From Limanda limanda (lineage: Eukaryota > Chordata > Actinopteri > Pleuronectiformes > Pleuronectidae): a DNA stretch of 64,000 bases. Shown in pieces: positions 1 through 11,200 of the stretch (positions are counted from its first letter, which is position 1; every line of letters starts with the position of its first letter). Made by a program: the position numbers and the translations under genes. The stretch is from positions 22,144,900-22,208,899 of the forward strand of contig NC_083654.1 in assembly GCF_963576545.1 (NCBI RefSeq), in the 5' to 3' direction. The notes under the pieces were generated by a model that was not told the origin of the DNA, did not search any database, and saw only the letters and a list, made by a program, of their open reading frames with translations.

Positions 1-190
1 GGGTTTAGCCTGTATGTATAAAAGAACTGAACTGTTTTCTATCTGGGTGCATATTACAACTAAACCCTGTGGTATGCACCATGCTCGAGCATTAAAGGTG
101 ACGATACTGTAAGAGTTTTTGAGACTCGTTTCTTCGTTGGTAGTGGGATTGTGGAAATTGCCACGACAGTTTACAACAAGTGATTCTCCA

Positions 191-344
191 GTTCAGGTTC
201 TGGGACCAGTTCAGGTTGTGGGACCAGTCCAGGTTCTGGGACCACAGTCCAGGTTCTGGGACCAGTTCAGGTTGTGGGACCAGTCCAGGTTCTGGGACCA
301 GTTCAGGTTCTGGGACCAGTCCAGGTTCTGGGACCAGTCCGGCA
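191..344. repeat. 18-bp minisatellite
   Basis: About eight tandem copies of an 18-bp unit, CAGTTCAGGTTCTGGGAC, with variants at positions 5 (T/C) and 12 (C/G). One unit carries a 2-base insertion near 241. The repeat keeps long frames open on both strands; these are not genes. Confidence 0.9.
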
Positions 345-638
345 GCAGGTGAGTCTCTGCTCTGGTTCCATCGCTGCAGGTCTCCTCAACAGTTTCAGAA
401 AGAAAAGCTGCAGCAGCATCACCAGAGACACTAATAGCACAAATTAATGTTTGTTGGTTCATGAGTTTATTTTTTTTAAACTGACTGAAGTGAACGTTCA
501 GTTCATGTTGTTCAAAGTTCTGATGGTTTTTAAGATTTTTTTCTAATGGAACAAACTGAGCAGCGTCTGGAGGCGGGAGGATAAATAAAAACCCATTAGA
601 GGAGTGAACAGGCCTTGAACCTCCGTACAATCAATTAC

Positions 639-639
639 A

Positions 640-688
<49 letters not shown>
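639..688. repeat. (CA)n microsatellite
   Basis: An uninterrupted AC dinucleotide run of about 50 bp in intergenic DNA. Confidence 0.95.
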
Positions 689-690
<2 letters not shown>

Positions 691-1743
691 CTCCATGGTA
701 ACACAGACCTGATGTTTCGCTCTTCAGATACAACTTCCTGATAAAACTTTTCCATCACAGTAAATCAGAGAAACACCTTTTCTACTCGAGAAGTTTTCCT
801 CAGCGACCTCCACACAAACAACCAGTGGAGTCGCCCTCTGCTGGCCATTACAGAGAATACATGTTTCAGGCACTTCTGCATTGGCTTCACTTTGTAGAAA
901 CGCTCTCACACACAGTTACACATCTGCACCTTTGTCTAAAAACACAACATCAGGCAAAGCAGAACCTCCAGATGTTGATCAGTGGGTTTTGGATCCTGGT
1001 GAGATTCGTTATGTCCGAGACTTTAACTTGTAGTCACAGCACTCTAATCCCTTCATATGTAATCCATTACTTTCCAGGACAATGGCTGCCAATCCCCTTG
1101 GAGGTTTATCAGGATAAGGTGTCATACCCGGTGCTGACACACACACACACACACACACACAGACACACACACAGGCTGGTGAACTGGGACTCACCAGACA
1201 ACAGGTAGGAATAAGTGTTTCAACTTTATTATTTTATTATGAAATTCATGGTCCCCTGAGGATCATCATGTATAGAACACATGTTTTAGCTGATTGGCTT
1301 CTGGGTTTTTCAGCTTGATCAGTTCCCACAGTTCATGTCTCAGATGATCCATCAGCTTCTGAAGACGGCTCCGACTCTCAGCCTGCGATTATTAAGTTAT
1401 TATCTCGTAATAACACGGTTGAAGCTGTATTAAAAAATTCATGATGGTTATTTTATCTCTATAACAAATGAACACTGGTAATCGTAGAACTAGCGATTCT
1501 GGTTCTGTCTCTTTGTTTCCATGACCACGTCTTCTCTCCTCTCAGACACGTCCACACGTCAAGAAGTGAGAAGACGTGTGACCCAGTGAAGTGAAGACTC
1601 CCGGTGTTCTTCATCCTGAATCCAGCAGGCGGAGCTGGAACTTCGTGTTTCTGCGATGACGTCGGATCCACCGACTCGACCTGTGACTCAAAGTGGGTGA
1701 AACCAGGGAGGAGGAGTTTGGGGTTGGGGGCGGGGTGTTAAGG

Positions 1744-2859
1744 ATGAAGTGGCCATGTGTGTTCCTGGTTCTCATCGCTCTGGGCGGCCGGTGTTTCCGA
1801 TGTGTCACCGGTGACCTTGTGACCTCTGACGAACACACAGACATTGGTCATGATGAGGACGTGCACCCCCACTCCCTCCGGGAAGCAGACGGGGATGTGG
1901 TCGACGTTAATTTCCAAACGAGCCGGGATGAACCACCAGACACGAGTATTGAAACAAACTGGGACGAGCTGGACATAAACCAGGAGGACTATGAGGACGC
2001 AGACTGGCGTCCTCCGAGCGTCCTCCAGGACACACGCCCGGTCCCGTCCCCTGGAGACACACCAGGGATTCCCGCTGGCGCCCCCGGTGGCAGCAGCACC
2101 GACCAGATCATCGCTGCTTCGTCCCCTCAGTGCGGCGAGTACAGCGGCCGGCTGACGTCTGCTGGCGAGTGCCGGCTGGTGGCAACGCTGCCCCCTGTGG
2201 GCACATCGCAGGAGCGCTGCCCGGACATGTTCCGCTGCACGGAGGACGTCTCCTACTGGCTGGACGAGAACCAGGACAGGAAGGACAAGCTGGAGGAGCT
2301 GAGAGGGACGATGTCGGAGCTGCAGGTGGAGCTGAGGAGCCACCGGCTGAGAGTCCAAGCCCTGGAGGAGCAGGTAGAGCTCGAGGGACGGGTAAATAAA
2401 GATGGACGACACGTCTCTGAAATGTCCCGGAGACGGGCGCTGCCATCTGGCTCTTCTGATGTCATTCGGAACCAGGTTCTGTGCGGAAGTGTCAAGAAGC
2501 TGAGTCCATACTGCAGCCGACCACCAGGGGGCGAACCAGAGGATTTTACCTCACTTAACCAAGCTGTCCTTTCGTCCATCTTTATTTACGATCACACGCC
2601 CTCTTCTAGAATCAGAGTTGACTGTATAGCGCCACCACCTGGCACCACCTGGCACCACATTCACCCTCCTCTCTCTCTTCTTCTGTTTATCTCTTTGTCT
2701 TCACACCTGCTAATTCCTGCTTAACCCTGAATGCTAACGAGATCAGCTGAAGGCGCTTTGTCCGCGGAGCGTCTCCGTCAACCTGATGAAGAAATGATCC
2801 CAAGCATTTCAGTTAGTTTGAAGATTTAGTGACAGAATATTCAAAATGACTTTGTGTGT

Positions 2860-2954
<95 letters not shown>

Positions 2955-5774
2955 CTTTATTCATCCCCGAAGGGAAATTAAGTCGTCATAGCAGCCGGTA
3001 TATTTTAATACAATAAAATACAATAAAATAAAAAATATTGAGGTAGAAAGAATAAAAACAGAAACACAAGATAAATAGGTAGATAAGGTGCAGTGGCAAG
3101 ATGATGGTAATAGTACTGATGATATGATGGTAATGTTATTGTTAGACAGTATATATGAATAGTACAGTATATATAGTATATAATATAATATAATATATAT
3201 TTATATATGATAGTAATTATACCAATATAATAGCAGTATATAGTAATAATGGCAGCAACAGTATATATAATAATAATAGTAAATATAATAATAACATGTA
3301 CACATGTATAAATATGTGTATATAGACTTATATATACAAAGAATATACAGAGAGTATGATATAATATATGATATATAGTAGAGGTATAAATATAAGTATT
3401 TGACTATACAATAGATAATATCATATACTATGAGTGTAAGAATATGTAGACAGAGTGTGCAAAAGACAATATTATTGTATAAAATGATATATAATATCAA
3501 TATGGTTTATATGAACACATATCACATATGATGTGAAGTAAGTGTATATGGAGCAGAGTGTTGTACAGGTCCACAGAGCAGGAGACAGGTTTAGTGCAGT
3601 TCTGTGATGGAGGCTCTGACAGAGGGGGAGGAGTTAAACAGTCTTATTGCGGTTGGGAGGAACGACTTCCTGTATCGTTCCTTAGAGCAGAAAAAAACCA
3701 GAAAGTATGAATCCTTTGGGTTTATATTTTGTTGTAGAACAAGCACCGACTCGGCCATGTTGTCCTGCCCTGTACTTATGTATAAAAGCTTTGTTTTATT
3801 CAACCTGGAACAGATTGACCTCTCGACCTGGAACAGATTGACCTCCTCTTCTCCCTCAGGAGGAACAACGTGCGTCTCTGAACTCGAGCGTCGAGCAGCG
3901 GCTTCGTTCTCTGGAGCTGCGTCACGCTACCTTCCACACGCTGCTGCACGTGCACGCCGCCCTGCTGGACGAGCTGCAGGCGCAGCGCCGCAACCTGTCG
4001 GCCGCCGTGCAGCGCTTGGGCCGCAGCCCGGGGTCGAAGGTCAAGGTCGTGAGAACCACCCCCCCGCGCGGCCTGCGAGACACACCAGGTACACATGCAA
4101 CTAACACAGCGGTGAGTTGCATGACGCTCATGAAACAAGACAACTAGTCGGGTCAGGAACGTCGATTCCGTGACCATTCTCTGGCAAATATGTTTTGACG
4201 ACTGATTTGACATCTATACAACATTTATAAAAAATTTAGCCCCCACGTCCCTCCCAAAAATGTCGGCATTTTTCGCTAGAGTCGAATCCAAAATGGCAGC
4301 CGGCACTATCTTGTAAAGGTTACTTTTTTACCAGAGCACCTAGAATAATGTATGAATACACATTTTGTGGCATATCAAAAATTACGTTTTCACTCGACCA
4401 GTTGGTGGCCATCTTGGATTTCGGGGTCAAGAAATGTAAAAATTATATCAGAATCACAATCCTTATGGTCAATTTGCCACAAAAAGTGTATTCATACATT
4501 ATTCTAGGTGCTCTGGTAAAAAAGTAACCTTTACAAGATAGTGCCGGCTGCCATTTTGGATTCGGCCCTCTAGCGAAAAATGCCGACATTTTTGCGAGGG
4601 ACGTGGGGGCTAAATTTTTTACAAATGTTGTATAGATGTCAAATCAGTCGTCGAAACATATTTGCCAGAGAATGGTCACGGAATTGAGGTTCCTGACCCG
4701 ACTAAACACATGAAAGAAGTGCACAACTTATATTTGACTTTTAAAAGCTGTAATAAGTTCAGGTTTTAGAAAGAGAAGTGAACTTGCAGCCATGTGAACA
4801 GGAAACAGAATAAAACTATAACAACAAACTCTTCATGTTCCGACAGGTCAACATGTTCGTGTTCAATCGAAAACTTAAAGAATCCACATCAGCTGTCAAA
4901 TCATTCATCTACGGACAATAAGATACAGAGTTGTACTTATATAAAATACTGATAATAAAACTCTAAATTCATTTAACATTGCAATATTTATATATTTATA
5001 TATTTTCCTTTATACTATCTTGTAGTATTATTTATATTATGGTCACTTACTTTTAATTATTTTTTCTGTATCATGGTCACTACTGTTGCAATATTACTTA
5101 TAATACTTTTGTTTTCATTACAATAACACTTACATCACTCCACTTTCTCCCCAGTACCTGCTTTTGCACAGTGTCTGTTTTGCAGGTTGTTTTTGTTTTC
5201 TGTATATTTTTACTCTCATTATGTGTAGTTTAGTAGTGTATATATTTTGATCTTTCTTTTTTATTGTTGCTTCGGCACTGTTATTTAAATTCTGTTTTTC
5301 TCTTTTTTGCTGTAACAAGTGAATTTCCCCGTTGTGTGGATAAATAAAGAAATCTAATCTAATCTAATCTAATTCAAATCAGAGCCTTTAATCCAATGAG
5401 ACAAAATCTCATACCTGAGACTTTCATTCTGATTTGAAAAGGTTTAAATAAAGTTCTCAGGACAGTTTGCTAATTATTTAATTAATTAATTAATTAATTA
5501 ATTAATTGCAGCTCTGACGCTTTGTTCTTGGACAAACTGTGACCGTCTGTTTGTCCGTCTCTGTCCCTCAGGTGGACAGCTCCTGTCTCTCTGTCCTTCA
5601 GACTGTGCGTCTCTGTATCACCACGGCGTTCGTCGTTCTGGTGTTTACTCCATCGTCATGGCAACCGGCGCCAACCTGCCGGTCTACTGCGACATGGAGA
5701 CAGAAGGTCACACAGAGTTCAACACACTCACACGTATGTAGCGTGAATATTACATGATAGAGGCATGAACACCT

Positions 5775-5810
<36 letters not shown>

Positions 5811-5843
5811 TGTGTGTGTGTCTGTGTGTCTGTGTGTGTCTGT

Positions 5844-5890
<47 letters not shown>

Positions 5891-5909
5891 TGTGTGTGTG
5901 TGTGTCTGT

Positions 5910-5943
<34 letters not shown>

Positions 5944-7848
5944 CTGTCTGTCTGTGCGTGTGTGTGTGTGTGTGTGTCTGTGTGTGTGTCTGTGTCTGTG
6001 TGTCTGTGTGTGTGATTGTGTGTGTGATTGTGTGTGTGTGATTGTGTGTGTGTGTGTGTCTGTGTGTGTGTGTGTGTGTGCGTGTGTGTGTCTGTGTGTG
6101 TCTGTGTGTGTGTGTCTGTGTGAGTCTGTGTCTGTGTCTCTGTGTGTGTGTGTGTGTGTACGTGTGTCTGTGTGTGCGTGTGCGTGTGCGTGTGCGTGTG
6201 CGTGTGCGTGTGCGTGCGTGCGTGCGTGCGTGTGTGTGTGCACCAGGTGGAGGCTGGACAGTGTTCCAGCGAAGGTTTGACGGCTCGGTCACTTTTAACC
6301 GCGGCTGGTCAGATTACCGCGAAGGCTTCGGTGATCCTGGAGGAGAACACTGGCTGGGGAACCAGCAGCTGCATCTTCTGTCCAATCAGGGTCAGCACAG
6401 CCTCCGCGTCGACCTGCAGGACTGGAGCCACGCCCACAGACACGCCCTCTACCACAGCTTCAGGTAGGAAGAGACCCGTGTGGATGAGTCGTAGAAAAAG
6501 AGACGGTAGAAGTACGACACAGAGTCGCTCGCTGTGTGAACTGTCATGGGAATTATTAACTCTAACTGTTCTCTTCTGAAATGTAACACAAACATGTTCT
6601 TCTCACATAGCTTTGCTCAAAGTTCAGGTGGAATGACCTGAAGAACATATCTATAAATCCTATGTAATATTTGCCTCTGCCAGATACCAGTACATGTCTG
6701 TTAGTTTAGCCATAGATGAACTTGAGACTATTTGATGTTCTAACGTCTCTTCCCTCAGGAGAGGAGGAAGCTGTTGCCTCTGATCGGTTCCAACCACTGA
6801 ACTCTTCATACTCGCGTGGGATCAGAAGATGATGTAGTGACCTTCAGATTGTGTATTTAAGACAAGAGGAATCGGAACTCGGCTCTGAAATGACGAATAA
6901 ATCTTAAATCCCCTGACATTACTTTTCTGATTGTCGGGATCAAGGCAAACATCTGGAAAGAGCTGGGCAGGTGTAGTGGTTGCAAGAGGTATTGCAGCTC
7001 CTGGATCGGCCATAAAATGGTGGATACATTTTATTTGAGTGTCACAAACCCATTGAAATAAATCTGGATTTGATCGATTTGTTTGCTCACGAGTCAGAAG
7101 AGAATCGAACTGACACAGTAACAACATGAAACCCTTTCATCGTTTCTCTGTAAAATCAGAACCAGGTTCTTCTCTGCTCCTCCTGCAGGACCGAGGGCGA
7201 GGAGAACCGGTACCGCCTCCACGTGTCGGGTTTCACTGGCACGGCGGAGGATTCGTTCGGCTGGTACCACGACCACCAGGGTTTCAGCACGCCGGACACG
7301 GGCAACATCTGCGCCGAGATCAGTCACTCGGGCTGGTGGTTCCGCCAATGTTTCCACGCCAACCTCAACGGCGTCTACTACAAGGTGGGTCGAGAACAAG
7401 GCGTGTCCTCAGGGTGGATGAGGTCCGATGACCCGGCTCATGTGCAACTGCTCCAATCCAAATGACCCAGAGTACGATTTGAGCTCGATTCTGATCCGAT
7501 GTTTTGTTGTTTTAGAGTCGGATGAAATTAATCTGCGTTGTTTTTTGTTCGTGTACGAGAAGCAGCAACGTCACAAATCGATTTGCCCAAAGTCCGATTA
7601 CAGTTTGATTCTTACTACAAATGTCGCTAGAGGCGGAGCTGAGGGACAAGTGTCTGATGATTGTGTGATATGCTAATGTAATACTTGTTTTCCACCAGGG
7701 GGGGCGCTACACTCAGAAAGCCCAGAACCTGCTTGGGCCGGACGGCATCGTGTGGTTCTCCTGGAAGGATTCAGACTTCTATTCTCTGAAGGCCGTCGCC
7801 ATGATGATACGGCCACGCAGCTTCAGGCCGTCCCCCCTGTCGCCATAG
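1744..7848 (+). CDS. Secreted fibrinogen C-terminal domain protein (FGL/angiopoietin-like), 6 exons
   Basis: Exons by splice consensus and phase: 1744-2373, 3860-4088, 5572-5706, 6247-6463, 7189-7384, 7699-7848. Together they give 1557 nt, 518 aa. The ATG at 1744 opens a hydrophobic signal peptide (MKWPCVFLVLIALGG). An acidic linker follows, then a cysteine-bearing segment (SAGECRLVATLPPV) that recalls the FGL2 N-terminus, then a coiled coil across the exon 1/2 junction (roughly residues 185-260). The fibrinogen domain fills exons 3-6 (about 290-512), with VYCDMET, GGWTVFQRR, SGWWFRQCFHANLNG and a C-terminal MMIRPRSF. Such proteins are extracellular, oligomerise through the coiled coil and bind receptors or glycans through the globular domain. 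The exact paralogue (FGL1-, FGL2- or ANGPTL-like) cannot be settled by eye, so no symbol is given. Introns 1 and 2 are swollen by transposons. Confidence 0.88.
2391..2560 (+). repeat. MITE fragment in intron 1
   Basis: Begins with GTAAATAAAGATGGACGAC, the terminal motif of the element complete at 38499-38869. It continues to a CCACCAGGGGGCG motif also present at 14685 and, reversed, at 20212. It lies directly behind the exon 1 donor at 2374 and explains the open frame that runs past the true exon end. Confidence 0.6.
2861..3803 (-). mobile_element. 5'-truncated LINE (L2/Rex1-like) with (GATA)n tail
   Basis: In minus orientation it opens with the C-terminal end of a reverse-transcriptase ORF (SKERYRKSFLPTAIRLFNSS, about 3600-3700). 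An AT-rich 3' UTR follows, then the end motif GGGGATGAATAAAGT and a (TATC)n tail (2953-2861). Close copies lie at 41216-41959, 43163-44188 and 49297-50107. It sits in intron 1 of the fibrinogen-like gene. Confidence 0.85.
4145..4704. repeat. ~560-bp palindromic foldback element in intron 2
   Basis: Arms 4145-4372 and 4475-4704 are near-perfect reverse complements around a ~102-nt loop. Both ends read GTCGGGTCAGGAAC or its complement and are flanked by TA, which would fit a Tc1/mariner-type target duplication. No ORF lies inside. The intron transcript would fold into a ~230-bp duplex. Confidence 0.85.
4977..5373 (+). mobile_element. 3' fragment of the LINE family that is full length at 29880-33580
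   Basis: This segment matches 33170-33580 almost base for base, including the end GTGTGGATAAATAAAG and the (ATCTA)n tail. It has only 3' UTR and is a 5'-truncated dead copy in intron 2 of the fibrinogen-like gene. Confidence 0.9.
5471..5507. repeat. (AATT)n microsatellite
   Basis: Tandem AATT tetranucleotides, about 65 bp upstream of the exon 3 acceptor at 5571 of the fibrinogen-like gene. Confidence 0.9.
5778..6240. repeat. ~460-bp compound (TG)n tract abutting an exon acceptor
   Basis: TG dinucleotides broken by TC, TGAT and CG variants, ending in a (GTGTGC)n segment. The tract runs to within 6 bases of the acceptor AG at 6245-6246 and replaces a normal polypyrimidine tract. Alternating purine-pyrimidine DNA of this length is Z-DNA-prone. 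All cysteine/valine- or histidine/threonine-rich frames here are artefacts. Confidence 0.95.
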
Positions 7849-8015
7849 TGACCGTGTTCTTCAGTCCGGCGGCGGCGTGAAGAACTCGCGGCGCCGCCAC
7901 GAAGATCCTCTACAAACATCACGCCAGCAGCAGAGATCAGCTGATTCTAGTGGTTTTTAACCTGGTAGTTATTTCCTTTATCTAAAGATCAAGCGATGAT
8001 GAAGTTTGTTTCATG

Positions 8016-8021
8016 AATAAA
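8016..8021 (+). terminator. Poly(A) signal of the fibrinogen-like gene
   Basis: AATAAA 168 bases after the TAG at 7846-7848, the first canonical hexamer downstream. Cleavage is expected near 8035-8045. Confidence 0.6.
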
Positions 8022-8103
8022 TGTTAGGAACTTTTTCAGTTTTCTTGCTTCATTTGTTTCTCAGACAAACAGGAAACTGCAGCAGTTCAACTTTCATGAC
8101 ACA

Positions 8104-8109
8104 TTTATT
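8104..8109 (-). terminator. ndufb9: Poly(A) signal of ndufb9
   Basis: AATAAA on the minus strand, about 150 bases beyond the ndufb9 stop. Cleavage near 8085-8090 would leave only about 50 bp between the two convergent transcripts. Confidence 0.55.
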
Positions 8110-8260
8110 GGAACAGTTACGGTTAATAAGTGATTCATGTACAGGACTTCTCAAAGTCACCAACCTCCTAAAGACCAGAGGAGAGTCGGGTTCAGGTGGT
8201 TTCTCACAAGTCTTCGTGCTGCTGGTGGGACGGTCCCCCCCCCCGGGACATGGGGGGTGT

Positions 8261-11200
8261 CTATGTGGGGCGCTCCCTGGGACGGGTGACAAACTGCCAC
8301 CACAGGGGGGGGAGGTCGCCCTCCTGGCGGGCGGGGGGGAGGGCCTCGGTCTCGGGACCCCCGGCCGGAGTCTCGGCCTGAAGCTGAGCAACCTGGAACC
8401 CAAACGAGAGGAGGAGATTCATCCCTCAATCATACGGGACTAAGAAGAGCTTCAAAAACACATATTACCATCAAGACTTATTTATTATGACCCGACTTCA
8501 TAGTGTTGAGCTGAAAGACTCCAATGAACTTTGAATTAAATGGTTTTCTAAATAAAACAAAGATGAGTCTCTGGTTTTCTAAGTGAGAAAGAACTGCATG
8601 GACACACATTTGTATTTTTAACAATCTAACAGTGAAATATAGAAACTTTATTGCAAATTTCTCAATTCTTCTTCCTCTTCAGCTGATCGCAGTTTATGTA
8701 CCAGAATCTAATCATAGACAATATGAACCGTTAGTAGATTGTGTTTCAGTTTGATTCTGTCGTGTTTGTACTGAAAGGGTTGAACCATCTGTCAGAGACA
8801 CTTTGGCGCCACCTAGTGGATTTATTAGACAGAACGTTTCCCTGCCGAGCTGAAGCTTTTTAAAAGAAATGTTCAAATATCTTGTTGAGGATAAACAATA
8901 TTCTCTACCACTGACTCTCCGTTTATGAGGTAAATCATTATTATCATTGTTGTACTTTCAACATTCTGTACAGAAATTATCATATAAAAAAAGAAATTCA
9001 TGTAAACTCAGGTTACAGTGAGGAAAAGCTCACAAAAAGGGCTCTACATGATCTGAGAATTTCTCAAAGGAAGAATTGTTGAACCCAAATTAATTCAAAT
9101 AAACCATCTTAAATGCTAAAGCACTTTATAATATTGTATTTTACAATTAAATGTAGATAGCCTGTTATATATTTGAAGACCAATGTCGTCTGTATGAATA
9201 TGAGAATGAAAGAACAAGGAAATGTTTGGACAATCTGAAGTGGTACATAGCTGTTAATATTGAGGTGATATAATATATAGTAATTGTTGATTTTCAATCA
9301 TGAATACTGATGTCTGTAAATACACACTTAAATATATTTCCCATATTATAACACTCATTCTTGCCAGAAGTGCCTTTTGAGTACTGAATGCTTTATGTAC
9401 TAATTTCTAGATTTAGTACATAACATTCTTCAGCTTCATAGAATCAGAGAAAGATTTGTGTCCTGTGAATTCTTTAGTATAAACAAAGTTATAAATGTAT
9501 TGTCTCATAAGGAAGAGGCTGCACTGAAGATCCTGTTGTGAAGTGTCCTGTGTGCACAGCTCAGTTCAGGAACACAACCTTCAGACCTGGAAATGTACTT
9601 CTTGATAAATAGCAAATGATTGTGAGAAAAACTAATTTCTAACTTAGTGAAATGTATTTTTATTGTCTTGTGAACCCACGAAGGTTTAAATCCCAGTGAC
9701 AGGTGCTGTGTGACATCACTCACCTCTTTGTCCCAGCTCTGCAGCCTCAGCTGCTTCCAGTGCTCCCTCTTGGAGAAGTAATCAGGATACATGGCCTTCT
9801 CAGACGGGTGCCAGTGGTCCAGCACCCACTCGGGAACCTGGGGGGGGGGGGGGGGGACGAGTTCAAGACGTTCGTCAACACGCAACGACATCATCATCTG
9901 CTACGATTACAACAAGTCACCTGATAAAACTGATTAACACCTTGATGTTTCAAAAGAAAAACATGAATCACAGGTTATTTAGATGTTTGACATCTGAGGA
10001 TAAGATCCAATGCAATTTGAATTTCCCCATATCAGTGAGACACACACACATTCACATTAAATAGTCGACACGTGATGTATGAAACAATAACATCAGTTCA
10101 GTAAATGATTCAAACTTATATAAAACCACACAAGTGATAAAGATAATTCACTTTCAATTTGATGAAAAACTTTCTAAGGTCACTCTGCACCACAGAGTGT
10201 TTATAAAAATCTCAGCACAAAAACAATATGTCGTGGAAGTTTGAGGACGACTTGCAAGGAATAATTCTGAAGTATCAATACAGGACAAGAAAATACATGA
10301 TAACAAATAGGGTTGCAAAGGGGCGGAAAGTTTCCAGTAAATTTCCGGAAACTTTCCATGGGAAGTATAGCTCGGGAATTTTGAAAAAAATAAATAAATA
10401 TGCTAATTAAAGGCTGAGCAATAAAAACATCATTCAAAACTCTATTTTAAAGATGTATGGAACGTTGAGTTTCAACCCTCCACTGGTCATTCTTCCATCA
10501 CATGCACAGATAACTCCCAGCATGCTTCACTCTACAGCAGGGCTACTGAGGCCTGCTGTAGAGTGCAGGACTAGTCAGGTAAGTTTCCATGATATTACTG
10601 GGAAAATATATTAGCATGCTGATTGAGGATTGTTCATCTGTTCATCTAGACTATTTCCATTCATTTATCCATCAATTGTAAAATATGTTTACAGACGATT
10701 CCAATTGTTTGGCTAACTATTTATATCTCTGGCATTGCATTAGTGTTTTTTTACAAACTTTTTTCTCATCTTATTCTACAGAACAATGCCACGTGCACTC
10801 TCTCATGTGTGGAGACATTTCACCTCATCCAATGTAGAAGGAAAGGCTGTGTACATTTGCAAATACTGTGCAAAGACCTATGTTAAGAATGACACAACGA
10901 TGCAGAAGCATATAGTCAAGTGCCCAAAGTTTCCTCAGGACTCAAATCAGACTTTGACAAAACAAAATGTTTATATTTATGTCTGTATATGACAAGGTCA
11001 ATACAGTTAGTATAAATTACCAACAAAATTTCCAGTTTATTCCCTTTAATTCCCGTTAATTCCTGTATATTCCAGTTTTTCCTGTTAATTCCCGTATATT
11101 CCCGCTAATTCCCATGGAAAGTTTCCAACTTTGAATATTCCCGGAATTTTGCAACCCTAATAACAAAAAATAAGTGTTTCAGGACAAAACTATAAAACTA

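Larger units (their letters stand above)
1..1743. other. Upstream intergenic DNA with repeats, no gene recognised
   Basis: No convincing exon is visible here. The stretch holds an 18-bp minisatellite (191-344), a CA run (639-688), a fragment near 820-895 of a repeat seen again at 51649 and 56211, and a second CA run (1136-1173). The last 100-200 bases should carry the promoter of the fibrinogen-like gene that starts at 1744, but no TATA box or clear start site could be picked out. Confidence 0.6.

Noticed and set aside
5728..6467. Overlapping frames of 70-180 residues rich in Cys/Val or His/Thr
   Set aside because: They are pure translations of the TG/CA tract at 5778-6240; the only coding part is exon 4 from 6247.
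7428..7676. 82-codon frame continuing past fibrinogen-like exon 5
   Set aside because: It reads through intron 5; the donor at 7385-7386 and the exon 6 acceptor at 7697-7698 restore the conserved domain.
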